Numbered from the stretch's first letter, positions 49,094 through 61,527 are shown. The stretch is 64,000 bases of DNA from Acidovorax defluvii (GCA_003268905.1 QLTU01000020.1:16317-80316); one strand, 5' to 3'. Notes: a model not told the origin generated them from the letters alone. A program made the numbers and translations.

Positions 49094-49492
49094 ATGCAAG
49101 GACTGCATCTCACTGCCGATCTGCGTGGCTGCCGCTGCGCTCCCCAGCGCATGCTGGATGCCGCCGCACTGTCCCTGGCCTGTACGGATGCCGTGCGCGC
49201 TGCGGGTTTGCAGGCGGTGGACCAGCTGTTTCATACCTTCCCGTCCACAGCCCAAGGCCCGGGCGGTGTCACTGCCACGGTGCTGCTGGCCGAGTCGCAC
49301 CTGTGCGTGCACACCTGGCCCGAGCAAAACGCCGTCACGCTGGATGTGTACGTGTGCAATTTCGGTGCCGATCATTCGGTAAAGGCGCAGGCCCTGATGG
49401 ATGCGCTGCTGGCCCTCTTTGACCCCGCCGGGGTGCAGCGCCATGCCCTGCAGCGCGGCGCCGTGGAGTCAGCCACTGGGGCCGTGCGATGA
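49094..49492 (+). CDS. speD: S-adenosylmethionine decarboxylase family proenzyme (SpeD-like)
   Basis: A 132-residue pyruvoyl-enzyme precursor. The self-cleavage site is Glu-Ser in LLAESHLCVHTWPE, where the Ser becomes the pyruvoyl group; the processing His (VHTWPE) and the Cys of DVYVCNFG are present, so the catalytic machinery is intact. Canonical activity is decarboxylation of SAM for spermidine synthesis, but no speE is in the window and some SpeD homologues decarboxylate arginine or ornithine. It overlaps the following gene by four bases. Confidence 0.85.
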   Translation: MQGLHLTADLRGCRCAPQRMLDAAALSLACTDAVRAAGLQAVDQLFHTFPSTAQGPGGVTATVLLAESHLCVHTWPEQNAVTLDVYVCNFGADHSVKAQALMDALLALFDPAGVQRHALQRGAVESATGAVR

Positions 49493-50271
49493 CGCAATCC
49501 AACCCTTCCGTGCAAGTGCCCGCGCTGGTGCTGGCGGCAGGCCGCGGCGAGCGCATGCGGCCCCTCACCGACTCCACCCCGAAACCTCTACTGCAGGTGC
49601 AGGGCCGGCCACTGCTGCAGTGGCATTTGCAGGCCCTGGCCAATGCTGGAGTCTCGCGCGTGGTGATCAACACCGCCTGGCTGGGAGAGCAGATACCTGC
49701 CTATTTTTCAGATAAAAATGGCGTTAAACCCATATGGGATAAGCGCAAGCAGCTATCAATTTCATACTCGCAAGAGGGTGTGGATTTTGGTGGTGCGCTG
49801 GAAACGGCGGGAGGCATTGCCCGTGCCCTGCCGCAGTTGGGGCCCGTTTTTTGGCTGGCTGCGGGCGATGTGTTCGCGCCCGATTTTGTGTTCGACAGTG
49901 CTGCCGTGCAGGCCTTTGAAGCCAGCCACCACCTGGCCCACCTGTGGCTGGTGCCCAACCCAGCGCACAACCCGCGCGGTGACTTCGGCCTGTCGTCCCA
50001 AGGCCTGGCGCTGAACCTGCCCGCAGACGACCCCGCGCCGCGCTACACCTACAGCACCATCGCGTTGCTGCGGGCCGAACTGTTCGCGCCGCCGTGGTGC
50101 GACATTCCGCCAGGCAACCCACTGGGCGTCAAAGCCCCTCTGGCGCCGCTGCTGCGATGTGCGATGGACAATGGCCGGGTCACTGCTGCGATCTACACGG
50201 GCCGCTGGACCGATGTGGGCACTCCACAACGGTTGACCGAACTGAACACCATTGCCCCGCATCTGCCATGA
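49489..50271 (+). CDS. Nucleotidyltransferase, MurU-like
   Basis: A 260-residue sugar-1-phosphate nucleotidyltransferase. LAAGRGERMRPLTDSTPKPL is the nucleotide-binding signature, and AAGDVF and YTGRWTDVGTPQRL match the MurU group that makes UDP-MurNAc in cell-wall recycling. The usual partner amgK is not adjacent here. A stretch of about 22 residues (AYFSDKNGVKPIWDKRKQLS, 71-90) is encoded by an inverted copy of the palindromic repeat and has no counterpart in relatives. Overlaps speD upstream and pepP downstream. Confidence 0.85.
   Translation: MTQSNPSVQVPALVLAAGRGERMRPLTDSTPKPLLQVQGRPLLQWHLQALANAGVSRVVINTAWLGEQIPAYFSDKNGVKPIWDKRKQLSISYSQEGVDFGGALETAGGIARALPQLGPVFWLAAGDVFAPDFVFDSAAVQAFEASHHLAHLWLVPNPAHNPRGDFGLSSQGLALNLPADDPAPRYTYSTIALLRAELFAPPWCDIPPGNPLGVKAPLAPLLRCAMDNGRVTAAIYTGRWTDVGTPQRLTELNTIAPHLP
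49701..49766 (-). repeat. Comamonad palindromic repeat, copy 7 (inside the murU-like gene)
   Basis: Reverse-orientation copy with a diverged right arm (GGCGTTAAACCCATATGGGA, then TAAGCGCAAGCAGCTATCAA) contained within the reading frame without stops. Confidence 0.65.
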
Positions 50272-51665
50272 ACATCTCCGTGCCCCCTTCCGTCTACGCT
50301 CAGCGTCGCGCACACCTTGCCGCACAGCTGGGCGAAGGCGGCATCGCCATCATCCCCACGGCGCCAGAACGCCAGCGCAACCGGGACAGTGATTTTCTTT
50401 TTCGCCACGACAGCTATTTTTATTACCTGACCGGGTTCACCGAGCCGGGCGCCTGCCTGGTGATCACGGCTGACGGGCGCAGCACGCTGTTTTGTCAGCC
50501 CAAAGACCTGGAGCGCGAGATCTGGGATGGCTACCGCCTGGGGCCGGTGGCTGCGCCTGCCGCGCTGGCCGTGGATGCCGCACATTCGATCTCCGAGCTG
50601 GATGCCAAGCTGCCCCGCCTGCTCGAAAACAGCGGCGCGGTCTGGTACCCGTTCGCCACCCACAACGGCCTGGCTGCCCGGGTGGAAGGATGGCTGAATG
50701 CCGTGCGCGCCCGTGCGCGCTATGGCGCGCTGTGCCCCGCAGTGCAAAACGACCTGTGCACGCTGCTCGATGAAATGCGCCTGATCAAGGATGCGCACGA
50801 GCAGGCCATCATGCGCCGCGCCAGTGCCATCAGTGCGGGCGCGCACATCCGCGCCATGCAGCGCTCGGCCCGCATGTTGCGTGCCGGCGAAGAGGTGCGT
50901 GAATACCACCTGGATGCCGAGCTGCTGCACGAGTTTCGCCAGCAGGGTTCGCAATACCCCGCCTACGGCTCCATCGTGGCGGCGGGCGCCAATGCCTGCG
51001 TGCTGCATTACCGCGCCGACACCGCGCCCGTGCGCGATGGCGAGCTGGTGCTGATCGATGCCGGGTGTGAGCTCGGCGGCTATGCCAGCGACATCACGCG
51101 CACCTTTCCGGCCAATGGCCGTTTCACCGGGCCGCAGCGCGCGCTGTATGACCTGGTGCTCGCCAGCCAGGACGCTGCCGTGGCCGCCACGCGGGCTGGG
51201 GCCCGCTTTACCGACCCGCACGATGCCACCGTGGCCGTGCTGGCGCAGGGCATGCTGGACTTGGGGCTGCTCGACAAAAGCAAGGCCGGTACGGCGCAGG
51301 ACGTGATCGAGCAGCGCGCATATTTTCAGTTTTACATGCACCGCACCGGGCACTGGCTGGGCATGGATGTGCACGACTGCGGCAGCTACGTGGAGCCCGG
51401 TGAGGTGGGCCAGGTGAGCCAGCGCACAGACCCGCTATCGGGCGAGCTCATCACCAACCGCCCCAGCCGTGTGCTGCGCCCGGGCATGGTGCTCACCATC
51501 GAGCCGGGCATCTACGTGCGGCCCGCTCCTGGCGTGCCCGAGGCATTCCACAACATCGGTATCCGCATCGAGGACGACGCCATCGTCACAGAATCGGGCT
51601 GTGAATTGATCACGCGCGGTGTGCCGGTAGAGGCCGACGAAATTGAAGCCCTGATGCGCGCCTGA
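50268..51665 (+). CDS. pepP: Xaa-Pro aminopeptidase (M24B family)
   Basis: A 465-residue cytosolic metallopeptidase removing N-terminal residues linked to proline. The N-terminal AMP_N domain begins with RQRNRDSDFLFRHDSYFYYL; the pita-bread domain carries the metal ligands in IDAGCELGGYASDITRTF (two Asp), HRTGHWLGMDVHD (His), IEPGIYV (Glu) and IRIEDD (Glu). Full length. Its ATG overlaps the murU-like stop (ATGA). Confidence 0.95.
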   Translation: MNISVPPSVYAQRRAHLAAQLGEGGIAIIPTAPERQRNRDSDFLFRHDSYFYYLTGFTEPGACLVITADGRSTLFCQPKDLEREIWDGYRLGPVAAPAALAVDAAHSISELDAKLPRLLENSGAVWYPFATHNGLAARVEGWLNAVRARARYGALCPAVQNDLCTLLDEMRLIKDAHEQAIMRRASAISAGAHIRAMQRSARMLRAGEEVREYHLDAELLHEFRQQGSQYPAYGSIVAAGANACVLHYRADTAPVRDGELVLIDAGCELGGYASDITRTFPANGRFTGPQRALYDLVLASQDAAVAATRAGARFTDPHDATVAVLAQGMLDLGLLDKSKAGTAQDVIEQRAYFQFYMHRTGHWLGMDVHDCGSYVEPGEVGQVSQRTDPLSGELITNRPSRVLRPGMVLTIEPGIYVRPAPGVPEAFHNIGIRIEDDAIVTESGCELITRGVPVEADEIEALMRA

Positions 51666-51827
51666 GGGGGCGACAAGCTGCACATGAAGGCCATCCACCT
51701 GTGCGCGAGGGCGGTGCCCAGCGCAACAGCGGGAAACGGTTGCGCACGGCGCGATGGTTTTCTGGGTGTAACTGCTTCCGTGTAAAAATAGAAACTTAAT
51801 TACACGTTCAGTGAAAGAGGCACACCC

Positions 51828-53264
<1,437 letters not shown>

Positions 53265-53293
53265 TGTCGTTTATCGCGTAGAAGACGACGCGG

Positions 53294-54055
53294 TTACGTG
53301 GCTGCAGGGGGCCGTGGGGCTGGTGGAAACGGGGTGTTGGTCAACGCAAAACGCTGGCGTAGTGCACCCGCAGCCAGGTCGCACAGCCATCCGGTGGTCC
53401 AGCACAGCCAGCCTGTCCATAGGGTGTGGCTCATGAAGTGGGCCCCGCGCACCTGCTGGGCCCCTCCCAGAATCAGGCCAGCGGCCAGCGAGGCCGCCAG
53501 CCACAGGCGCGCGGCACGCGGCTGGCGGCGGCGCAGGGCAAAGTAGCCGCCCACAAACGCAAACCCCGCCGAGGCATGGCCCGCCGGAAAGCAGCGCCCG
53601 CCTCCGCCATCAACGACGCCCAGGGCCCAGTGCGAGGCATAGCGGGCTACACCACCGAATTCGGCCAGATCCCAGGGGCAGCTGGTGGCGTTCAGGCTTT
53701 TCAGGCTGCTCACCACGCCCAGTGCCACCAGGACGCTTATGGCCAGCTGCAGTCGCTCCCCCAGGTCGATGCGCCGTAGCAGGCCTATCGGCCACCACAC
53801 CCCCAGTGCCACCAGCAGCATCAAAAGCCAGCCCACCCGGCGGGCGCCCTCGTGCAGAACCTGTGAGAACAGCCAATGCTCCCGCATCGGGAAGCCGCTG
53901 CCCGTGCCAAAGGCATGGGCCAGCGCCCGGTCTTGCCCCAGGGCGTCCCAGGCCAGCAGGCACACCAGGACGCCAAGGGTCCAGGCCAGGGTGGTGCGCA
54001 GGCAATGGCGAGAAAAGGAAGAAGGAGCATGCGAATGGGGCATGTTCGGCACCAT
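53294..54055 (-). CDS. PAP2-family membrane phosphatase
   Basis: A 253-residue inner-membrane protein with about five helices and the phosphatase signature: SLKSLNATSCPWDL (motif 1 region), CFPAGHASAGFAF (motif 2) and RGAHFMSHTLWTG (motif 3 with catalytic His). Relatives act on lipid A, undecaprenyl or phosphatidyl phosphates. It is divergent from the two-component regulator below, so membrane-lipid modification under that system is plausible. ATG at 54043 is an alternative start. Confidence 0.82.
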   Translation of the reverse strand: MVPNMPHSHAPSSFSRHCLRTTLAWTLGVLVCLLAWDALGQDRALAHAFGTGSGFPMREHWLFSQVLHEGARRVGWLLMLLVALGVWWPIGLLRRIDLGERLQLAISVLVALGVVSSLKSLNATSCPWDLAEFGGVARYASHWALGVVDGGGGRCFPAGHASAGFAFVGGYFALRRRQPRAARLWLAASLAAGLILGGAQQVRGAHFMSHTLWTGWLCWTTGWLCDLAAGALRQRFALTNTPFPPAPRPPAAT

Positions 54056-54119
54056 AGGTGTCGGTGCTTAACGGCGTCTTAATTTTTTCCGTAGCGTCGG
54101 TCGCGGCGACAATGGGGCG

Positions 54120-54824
54120 ATGCGAATCCTTGTGGTCGAAGACGATGCAGGTATTGCCGACGGGCTGCGCACCAATCTGCAGCAACGCGGCTATGCCGTG
54201 GATGTGTGCGATGGCGTTGCCGCGGCCTGGGGTGCACTGCGCGCCGAGTCTTTCGACGCCGTGCTGCTGGACCTGGGGCTGGCGGACGGCGAGGGCAGCG
54301 AACTGCTGCACCGTCTGCGCACGAGCCCGCCCCGTGGCGATGCGACGGGTGCACCGGCGCTGCCCGACCCCGCCACGCCGGTGCTGATCGTGACGGCCCG
54401 CGATCAGGTCAGCCAGCGCATTGCCGGCCTCGACCAGGGCGCCGACGACTATCTGGTCAAACCCTTTGATGTCGATGAACTCGACGCACGCTTGCGTGCG
54501 CTGCTGCGCCGTGCCGCGGGACGGGCGTCTCCGACGATCCGCTACGGTGACATCGAGGTAGACCCGGCTGCGCGCACGGTGGTGCAGGGTGGCAAGCCGG
54601 TAGAGATGTCGCCCCGGGAGTTTTCGGTGCTGCTGGTGCTGTTGCAGGCCCGGGGCCGCGTGTTGTCACGCCAGCAGCTCGAAGAGCGGTTGTACAGCTG
54701 GCAATCGGCCATTGAAAGCAACGCGGTCGAAGTGCATATCCACCATCTGCGGCGCAAGCTGGGCAGCGGGTGCATCCAGACCATGCGGGGCGTGGGCTAC
54801 TTCATGCCGCAGGAGGCCGGGTGA
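54120..54824 (+). CDS. OmpR-family response regulator
   Basis: A 234-residue regulator of the QseB/PmrA type. Receiver Asp51 in AVLLDLGLADGEGSELL, with an inserted loop rich in Pro and Gly after RTSPPRGD, then Thr and Lys of ARDQVSQ and DDYLVKPFDV; the C-terminal winged helix has VEVHIHHLRRKLG. Cognate kinase overlaps at TGATG (54822-54826). The adjacent divergent PAP2 gene is a likely target. Confidence 0.92.
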   Translation: MRILVVEDDAGIADGLRTNLQQRGYAVDVCDGVAAAWGALRAESFDAVLLDLGLADGEGSELLHRLRTSPPRGDATGAPALPDPATPVLIVTARDQVSQRIAGLDQGADDYLVKPFDVDELDARLRALLRRAAGRASPTIRYGDIEVDPAARTVVQGGKPVEMSPREFSVLLVLLQARGRVLSRQQLEERLYSWQSAIESNAVEVHIHHLRRKLGSGCIQTMRGVGYFMPQEAG

Positions 54825-56218
54825 TGCCGGCACCGGGGTCCGCTGACTTGCCTGCCAAGGGAGCGGGTCGCCATTCCCTGACCCGGCATCTGCTGCTGTG
54901 GTCTCTGGGCGCTCTGGTGTTGGTGTGGGGCAGCTTTGTGTTCATGGGATACCGCGCCGGTGTGCACGAAGCGGATGAGCTGACCGATGGCCATTTGGCC
55001 AGCGTGGCGGCGCTGCTGGTCAAGCTGCGTGCTTCCCAAGCGGTGGAGGCGTCCTCCACCACGCAGCCGACGGTCGCGCCCTGGCTCAAATCGCACGACT
55101 ACCAGCAATCCATCAGCGTGGTGCAGTGGGATGCGGCGGGTCGTGTGTTGGTACACAGCGGCAGTGCGCCCCTGCCCGCCTTTGATGCCGCCGAAGGTTT
55201 TGCCGATTTGCACCTTGGGCCCGAGGCGATGGCGTGGCGCAGTTTTTCGCAGTGGGATGCGCCCAAAACCCGCAAGGTCATGGTGCTGCTGGAGTCGCGC
55301 GAGCGTGATGAGCTGGCCCGCGACATTGCCGGGCAGATGATCGAGCCCGGGCTGTGGCTGCTGCCCGTCGTGGCGCTGGCCCTCGGGCTGGCCTTGCGGC
55401 GGGGCTTGCGGCCCTTGTACGCCCTGTCTGCGGACGTGGCCGCGCTGGACCCCGCCAGCACGCAGCGTCTGGCGTCGCGCCATGCCTGGAGCGAATTCGA
55501 ATCGGTGGTGGCCTCCATCAACACCTTGCTGGACCGGCAGCAGGACGCACTGGTGCGCGAGCGGCGGCTGGCCAATGAAGTGGCCCACGAGTTGCGCACA
55601 CCGCTGTCTTCCATTGCGTTGCAGGCCAGTGCCCTGGGAGGGGGGCTGGACCCGCAGGCGCAGGCGCAGGCTGTGACCCAGATCGGGCAGGACGCCCTGC
55701 GCGCGGGCCATGTGCTGAACCAGTTGCTGGCGTTGGCACGGGCCAGCCGTGCGCAGTTGCACGAAGCCAAGGCGCCGGTGGACCTGGCTGCCACGGCACG
55801 CGCAGTATGCGCCGACTACGCGCAGGCAGCATGGAAGCGGGGAGGCGAGATTGCCCTGGTGGCGCCCGACACGCTGGAACTGACGGGGCACGCTGTGCTG
55901 TTGGACCTGGCGGTGCGCAATCTGGTCGAAAACGCCCTCAAGCACACCCCTCCTGGAACCCGGATTTCCGTGCAGATCGGGCAGTCCGACACCGGGGCGG
56001 CCTGGCTGCAGGTGTGTGACGACGGCCGCCGCGTCCAGGCGGCCGGGGGCAACGCGAAGGTGGCCCGCCCGGTGGACAGCCTGCACCTGGGGCACGAAAT
56101 CGTGCTGCGCGTGGCGCAAATGCACGGCGGCGACTTTGGCGCAGCTGCCGCGCCCGCGCCATTCACCACCTGCTTCCGTCTGGATTTTCCGCCGCCTGTC
56201 GCTGCGCAGGCCGGGTAA
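54824..56218 (+). CDS. Sensor histidine kinase with degenerate ATP-binding boxes
   Basis: A 464-residue membrane kinase: helix 1 at about residues 23-45, periplasmic region, helix 2 near 170-190, a HisKA segment EVAHELRTPLSSIA with His255 and the N box NLVENALKHTPPGTRI. The G1 box reads VCDDGRRVQAAGG instead of DNGPGI and the G2 box LHLGHEIVLRVAQ instead of a GLGLAIV form, so ATP binding may be impaired or altered. It overlaps the regulator and lies 77 bases before fba. Confidence 0.88.
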   Translation: MPAPGSADLPAKGAGRHSLTRHLLLWSLGALVLVWGSFVFMGYRAGVHEADELTDGHLASVAALLVKLRASQAVEASSTTQPTVAPWLKSHDYQQSISVVQWDAAGRVLVHSGSAPLPAFDAAEGFADLHLGPEAMAWRSFSQWDAPKTRKVMVLLESRERDELARDIAGQMIEPGLWLLPVVALALGLALRRGLRPLYALSADVAALDPASTQRLASRHAWSEFESVVASINTLLDRQQDALVRERRLANEVAHELRTPLSSIALQASALGGGLDPQAQAQAVTQIGQDALRAGHVLNQLLALARASRAQLHEAKAPVDLAATARAVCADYAQAAWKRGGEIALVAPDTLELTGHAVLLDLAVRNLVENALKHTPPGTRISVQIGQSDTGAAWLQVCDDGRRVQAAGGNAKVARPVDSLHLGHEIVLRVAQMHGGDFGAAAAPAPFTTCFRLDFPPPVAAQAG

Positions 56219-56295
56219 AATCCGAGTTACCACGCGGTTACCACCGCAGCGGCTGCCTGTCAGCACCCCATCAACCCTGAACGGACTTCACGACC

Positions 56296-57360
56296 ATGCC
56301 CCTCGTCTCGATGCGCGAACTGCTCGACCATGCTGCCACCCATGGCTATGGCATTCCTGCCTTCAACGTCAACAATCTGGAGCAGGTGCAGGCCGTGATG
56401 GCCGCTGCCGACGAGGTGGGCGCTCCGGTGATCCTCCAGGCCAGCGCCGGTGCGCGCAAGTACGCGGGCGAGGCCTTCATCAAGCACCTGATCCAGGCCG
56501 CGGCCGAAATGTATCCCCACATCCCCCTGGTGATGCACCAGGACCACGGCACATCGCCCAAGGTGTGCCAGGGCGCCATCGACCTGGGCTTTGGCTCGGT
56601 GATGATGGACGGTTCGCTGATGGAAGACGGCAAAACCCCCTCATCGTTCGACTACAACGTCGAAGTGACCCGCAAGGTGGTGGAGATGGCGCACAAGGTG
56701 GGCGTCACCGTGGAGGGTGAACTGGGCTGCCTGGGCAACCTGGAAACCGGTGAAGCCGGTGAGGAAGACGGCATTGGCGCCGAGGGCAAGCTCGACCACA
56801 GCCAGATGCTGACCGACCCCGAGGAAGCCGCCACCTTCGTCAAGGCCACGCAGCTTGATGCGCTGGCCATTGCGATTGGCACCAGCCATGGCGCTTACAA
56901 GTTCAGCCGCAAGCCCACGGGCGATATCCTGGCCATCAGCCGTGTCAAGGAAATCCACCAGCGCATTCCCAACACCCACCTGGTGATGCATGGCTCCTCG
57001 TCGGTGCCGGCCGATTTGCTGGCCATCATCAACCAGTACGGCGGCAAGATGAAGGAAACCTACGGCGTGCCCGTTGAAGAGATCCAGGAAGCCATCAAGC
57101 ACGGTGTGCGCAAGATCAACATCGACACCGACATACGTCTGGCCATGACCGGTGCAGTGCGCAAGTTCCTGTTCGAAAACCCCGAGAAATTCGATGCCCG
57201 CGAATGGCTCAAGCCCGCGCGGGAAGCCGCCAAGGCCATTTGCAAACAACGCTATATCGAGTTTGGCTGCGAAGGCCAGGGTGGCAAGATCAAGGGCCAC
57301 AGCCTGCAGGTGGTAGCGGGTCAATACGCCTCGGGTGCGTTGGCACAACGGGTGAATTGA
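56296..57360 (+). CDS. fba: Fructose-bisphosphate aldolase, class II
   Basis: A 354-residue zinc aldolase of glycolysis, gluconeogenesis and, in autotrophs, the Calvin cycle. Markers are [18 protein letters not shown], the zinc-binding MHQDHGTSP and [11 protein letters not shown], and [20 protein letters not shown] with the phosphate-binding part [13 protein letters not shown]. It is of the type common in betaproteobacteria (CbbA-like). A terminator follows at 57399. Confidence 0.96.
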   Translation: MPLVSMRELLDHAATHGYGIPAFNVNNLEQVQAVMAAADEVGAPVILQASAGARKYAGEAFIKHLIQAAAEMYPHIPLVMHQDHGTSPKVCQGAIDLGFGSVMMDGSLMEDGKTPSSFDYNVEVTRKVVEMAHKVGVTVEGELGCLGNLETGEAGEEDGIGAEGKLDHSQMLTDPEEAATFVKATQLDALAIAIGTSHGAYKFSRKPTGDILAISRVKEIHQRIPNTHLVMHGSSSVPADLLAIINQYGGKMKETYGVPVEEIQEAIKHGVRKINIDTDIRLAMTGAVRKFLFENPEKFDAREWLKPAREAAKAICKQRYIEFGCEGQGGKIKGHSLQVVAGQYASGALAQRVN

Positions 57361-57682
57361 TCTCCGATGCAGGGCCGCAGCGTGCGGCCCCGGAAAAGAG
57401 CCGGTGAACTGTGTGTCATCGGCTTTTTTTGTGCCTTTCGCAGGAAAATTGCAAGGGAGTTTCCTGCAACATCGTACAAATGCAACAGGCGTAAATGCAT
57501 CTTCATGTAAGCTCGCGGTCAGCTTGCCGGGAAGGGCGTCGTGCGAAATTTCTGGTATCAAATCGCCTTCAATAACACCCTACCGGTCACACCGGGCTGG
57601 TCGATGTGCCGCACAGGTCTTCGACAGGCCCGGGATAGATGCCGTGGGATGATTGAACGCGAATCTGTATGAATCTTTCTCT
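57361..57682. other. Intergenic region after fba
   Basis: About 320 bases. The first 70 hold the fba terminator. The rest is AT-richer than its surroundings, has short GGAAA...TTTCC-type repeats near 57440-57465, and presumably includes the promoter of the following gene; no coding sequence is supported. Confidence 0.4.
57399..57430 (+). terminator. Intrinsic terminator after fba
   Basis: Stem AGCCGGTG/CATCGGCT (one G-T pair) with an eight-base loop, followed by T7, 38 bases after the fba stop. Confidence 0.75.
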
Positions 57683-58405
57683 ATGACTCTGATGACTTCG
57701 AAGTTCAGGCGCCTGTTGCCCTTTGCCGTGGCGGTGTTGACGGTGGCGTGCGCGCCGTTGACCGTCCCACCGATGGCGGAATTTCCTGTAGGGCGTGCAC
57801 GCCTGGTTCTGCCGCCGGGGGCGTGGCAAGACCTTGGTACCTCTGATGAGGCCCTGGTCGGTCCGGGGGGGCGCATGTTGCTACAGACTCGCGCCGCGGG
57901 GCTGCGTGGTGCACAAGGTGAATGGTTGGCCGTGCTGCGAGTGCAGGCCAACCGCACCGGTGAACTGAGTGGATCTCCTCAGGGAGCTGGTTACTGCCCG
58001 TCCCAGCAGGATGTCACGGTGGAGGATGCCGCTGCGGGTAGCCCCTTGCGCGCGGATTGCCTGCGCCTCAAGCGCTGGGGGAGCAGCGCCCATTGGCTGG
58101 AAAAGAACCGGCCAGACCTCGTCCAATGGCTAGGGAGCCGCAAGATCGCATTGAGTCAGCCGTACACGTATTTGAGCTACCGCTATGTCACCGAAGCCGG
58201 TGTCTGGGTGACGGTGGATGCTCTGGTAGATCAGCGGCTGCTGCGTCCCGCAACGCGCAACAACGAAGAGTTCTTGGTAGCCGGCTCGCCCGCGCTGCAA
58301 TGGGGTCATGACCTATCCCATTCCGTGCGCGTGAGCGCCGGCATGATGGACGGCCACCTGGCCATTCCTCCGTTCCCCTTCCCCGCACCCACTTCCAGGC
58401 CCTAG
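57683..58405 (+). CDS. Possible exported lipoprotein of unknown function
   Basis: A 240-residue protein with a basic N-terminus, a hydrophobic core and a Cys at 23 (LTVAC), a weak lipobox. The mature part has no motif I recognise; it contains a WLEKNRPDLVQWLG segment and a beta-rich centre ending in TYLSYRYVTEAGVWVTVDAL. The ATG at 57683 is chosen because it gives a compact signal; ATG 57692 is equally possible. Stands alone. Confidence 0.55.
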   Translation: MTLMTSKFRRLLPFAVAVLTVACAPLTVPPMAEFPVGRARLVLPPGAWQDLGTSDEALVGPGGRMLLQTRAAGLRGAQGEWLAVLRVQANRTGELSGSPQGAGYCPSQQDVTVEDAAAGSPLRADCLRLKRWGSSAHWLEKNRPDLVQWLGSRKIALSQPYTYLSYRYVTEAGVWVTVDALVDQRLLRPATRNNEEFLVAGSPALQWGHDLSHSVRVSAGMMDGHLAIPPFPFPAPTSRP

Positions 58406-58465
58406 CCAGCCAGCCCCCTTCCTGGCGGCTTCGCATAACGATTACGAAACTTGAGGAGATCTCTG

Positions 58466-60067
58466 ATGCAGACAAGCCCAGACCCGCAGCCGCAGCGTAT
58501 CGGCGTGCCGAGGGAAGCCTTCCCCGGTGAAAAGCGCGTGGCCACCGTGCCCGATGTGGTGGAAAAGCTTATCAAACTGGGCTTCACCGTCGCTGTGGAG
58601 TCTGGGGCGGGGGATGCCGCCAATTTCAGCGACGACGCCTACCGCGCCGCCGGGGCCCAGATCGTTGGGGACGCTGCCGCGCTGTGGGCTGCTTCAGACA
58701 TTGTCTTCAAGGTGCGCCCCCCCAGCAGCGACGAAGTCGCGCTGATGCGCGAGGGCGCGACGCTCATCGACTTCATCTGGCCCGCCCAGAACCCCGAGTT
58801 GATGCAGCAGCTGTCCGCCCGCAAGGCCACGGTGCTGGCCATAGACTGCCTGCCGCGCACCCTGAGCCGGGCCCAGAAGATGGACGCGCTGACGTCCACC
58901 GCAGGCGTTTCGGGCTACCGCGCTGTCATCGAGGCGGCCAATGCCTTCGGTCGCTTCTTTAACGGCCAGATCACGGCTGCGGGCAAGGTGCCGCCGGCGA
59001 AGGTGTTCATCGCGGGTGCGGGTGTGGCGGGTCTCGCCGCCATTGGCACGGCGGCCAACCTGGGCGCCATCGTGCGCGCCAATGACACGCGCGCCGAGGT
59101 GGCCGACCAGGTCAAGTCGCTGGGCGGCGAGTTTGTCAAGGTGGATTACGAAGAGGAAGGCTCGGGCGGCGGCGGGTACGCCAAGGTCATGAGCGAGGGT
59201 TTCCAGGCCGCGCAGCGCAAGATGTACGCCGAGCAGGCCAAGGACGCCGACATCATCATCACGACCGCGCTGATCCCCGGCAAACCAGCCCCCAAGCTGA
59301 TCACCGCCGAGATGGTGCAAAGCATGAAGCCCGGCAGCGTGATCGTGGACATGGCTGCCGAGCAGGGTGGCAATTGCGAGCTGACCGTGCCTGGTCAGGC
59401 CGTAGTGCACCATGGCGTGACCATCGTCGGCTACACCGACCTGCCTTCGCGCCTGGCCAAGCAATCTTCCACCCTGTATGCCACCAACCTGCTTCGTCTC
59501 ACAGAAGAACTGTGCAAGGCCAAGGACGGTGTGGCCGTGGTCAACATGGAGGACGACGCGATCCGCGGGCTCACGGTGGTGAAAGAAGGCACCATCACCT
59601 GGCCTGCGCCACCGCTCAAGCAGGCGCCGGCACCGGCGCCCAAGGCGGCGTCCGCGCCTGTTGCCACCAAAAAATCCAGCCATGGCCCGGGGGCACCCAT
59701 GTCGGCCAAGACGCTGACCATCGTCTTTGCCGTGCTGGCCGTGCTGTTCTGGGCCATCGGCGCCTATGCGCCCGTGGCCTTCCTGGGGCACTTCACGGTG
59801 TTCGTGCTGGCCTGCTTCATCGGCTACATGGTGGTGTGGAACGTCACGCCCGCGCTGCACACGCCGCTGATGAGTGTGACCAACGCCATCTCCAGCATCA
59901 TCGCCATCGGCGCGCTGGTGCAGATCGCTCCCCCCGATGCAGGCATCAATGGGCGCCCGGATGGATTGATTCTTTGGCTGGCCTTCGCCGCACTGGTGCT
60001 CACGGCAGTCAACATGTTCGGCGGCTTTGCCGTGACGCGTCGCATGCTCGCCATGTTCCGTAAATAA
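58466..60067 (+). CDS. pntA: NAD(P) transhydrogenase subunit alpha
   Basis: A 533-residue subunit of proton-translocating transhydrogenase, which moves hydride from NADH to NADP+ using the proton gradient. The NAD-binding domain begins with RIGVPREAFPGEKRVATVPD and includes FIAGAGVAGLAAIGTAANLG; a Pro/Ala-rich linker (about 390-410) leads to four C-terminal helices. This is the single-chain form (domain I plus part of domain II). GAGGAG lies just upstream of the ATG. Operon with pntB. Confidence 0.96.
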   Translation: MQTSPDPQPQRIGVPREAFPGEKRVATVPDVVEKLIKLGFTVAVESGAGDAANFSDDAYRAAGAQIVGDAAALWAASDIVFKVRPPSSDEVALMREGATLIDFIWPAQNPELMQQLSARKATVLAIDCLPRTLSRAQKMDALTSTAGVSGYRAVIEAANAFGRFFNGQITAAGKVPPAKVFIAGAGVAGLAAIGTAANLGAIVRANDTRAEVADQVKSLGGEFVKVDYEEEGSGGGGYAKVMSEGFQAAQRKMYAEQAKDADIIITTALIPGKPAPKLITAEMVQSMKPGSVIVDMAAEQGGNCELTVPGQAVVHHGVTIVGYTDLPSRLAKQSSTLYATNLLRLTEELCKAKDGVAVVNMEDDAIRGLTVVKEGTITWPAPPLKQAPAPAPKAASAPVATKKSSHGPGAPMSAKTLTIVFAVLAVLFWAIGAYAPVAFLGHFTVFVLACFIGYMVVWNVTPALHTPLMSVTNAISSIIAIGALVQIAPPDAGINGRPDGLILWLAFAALVLTAVNMFGGFAVTRRMLAMFRK

Positions 60068-60094
60068 CAACGACAAAGACAAGGAAAGACGAAC

Positions 60095-61507
<1,413 letters not shown>

Positions 61508-61527
61508 CGGGCATAATCCCCTCGCGG

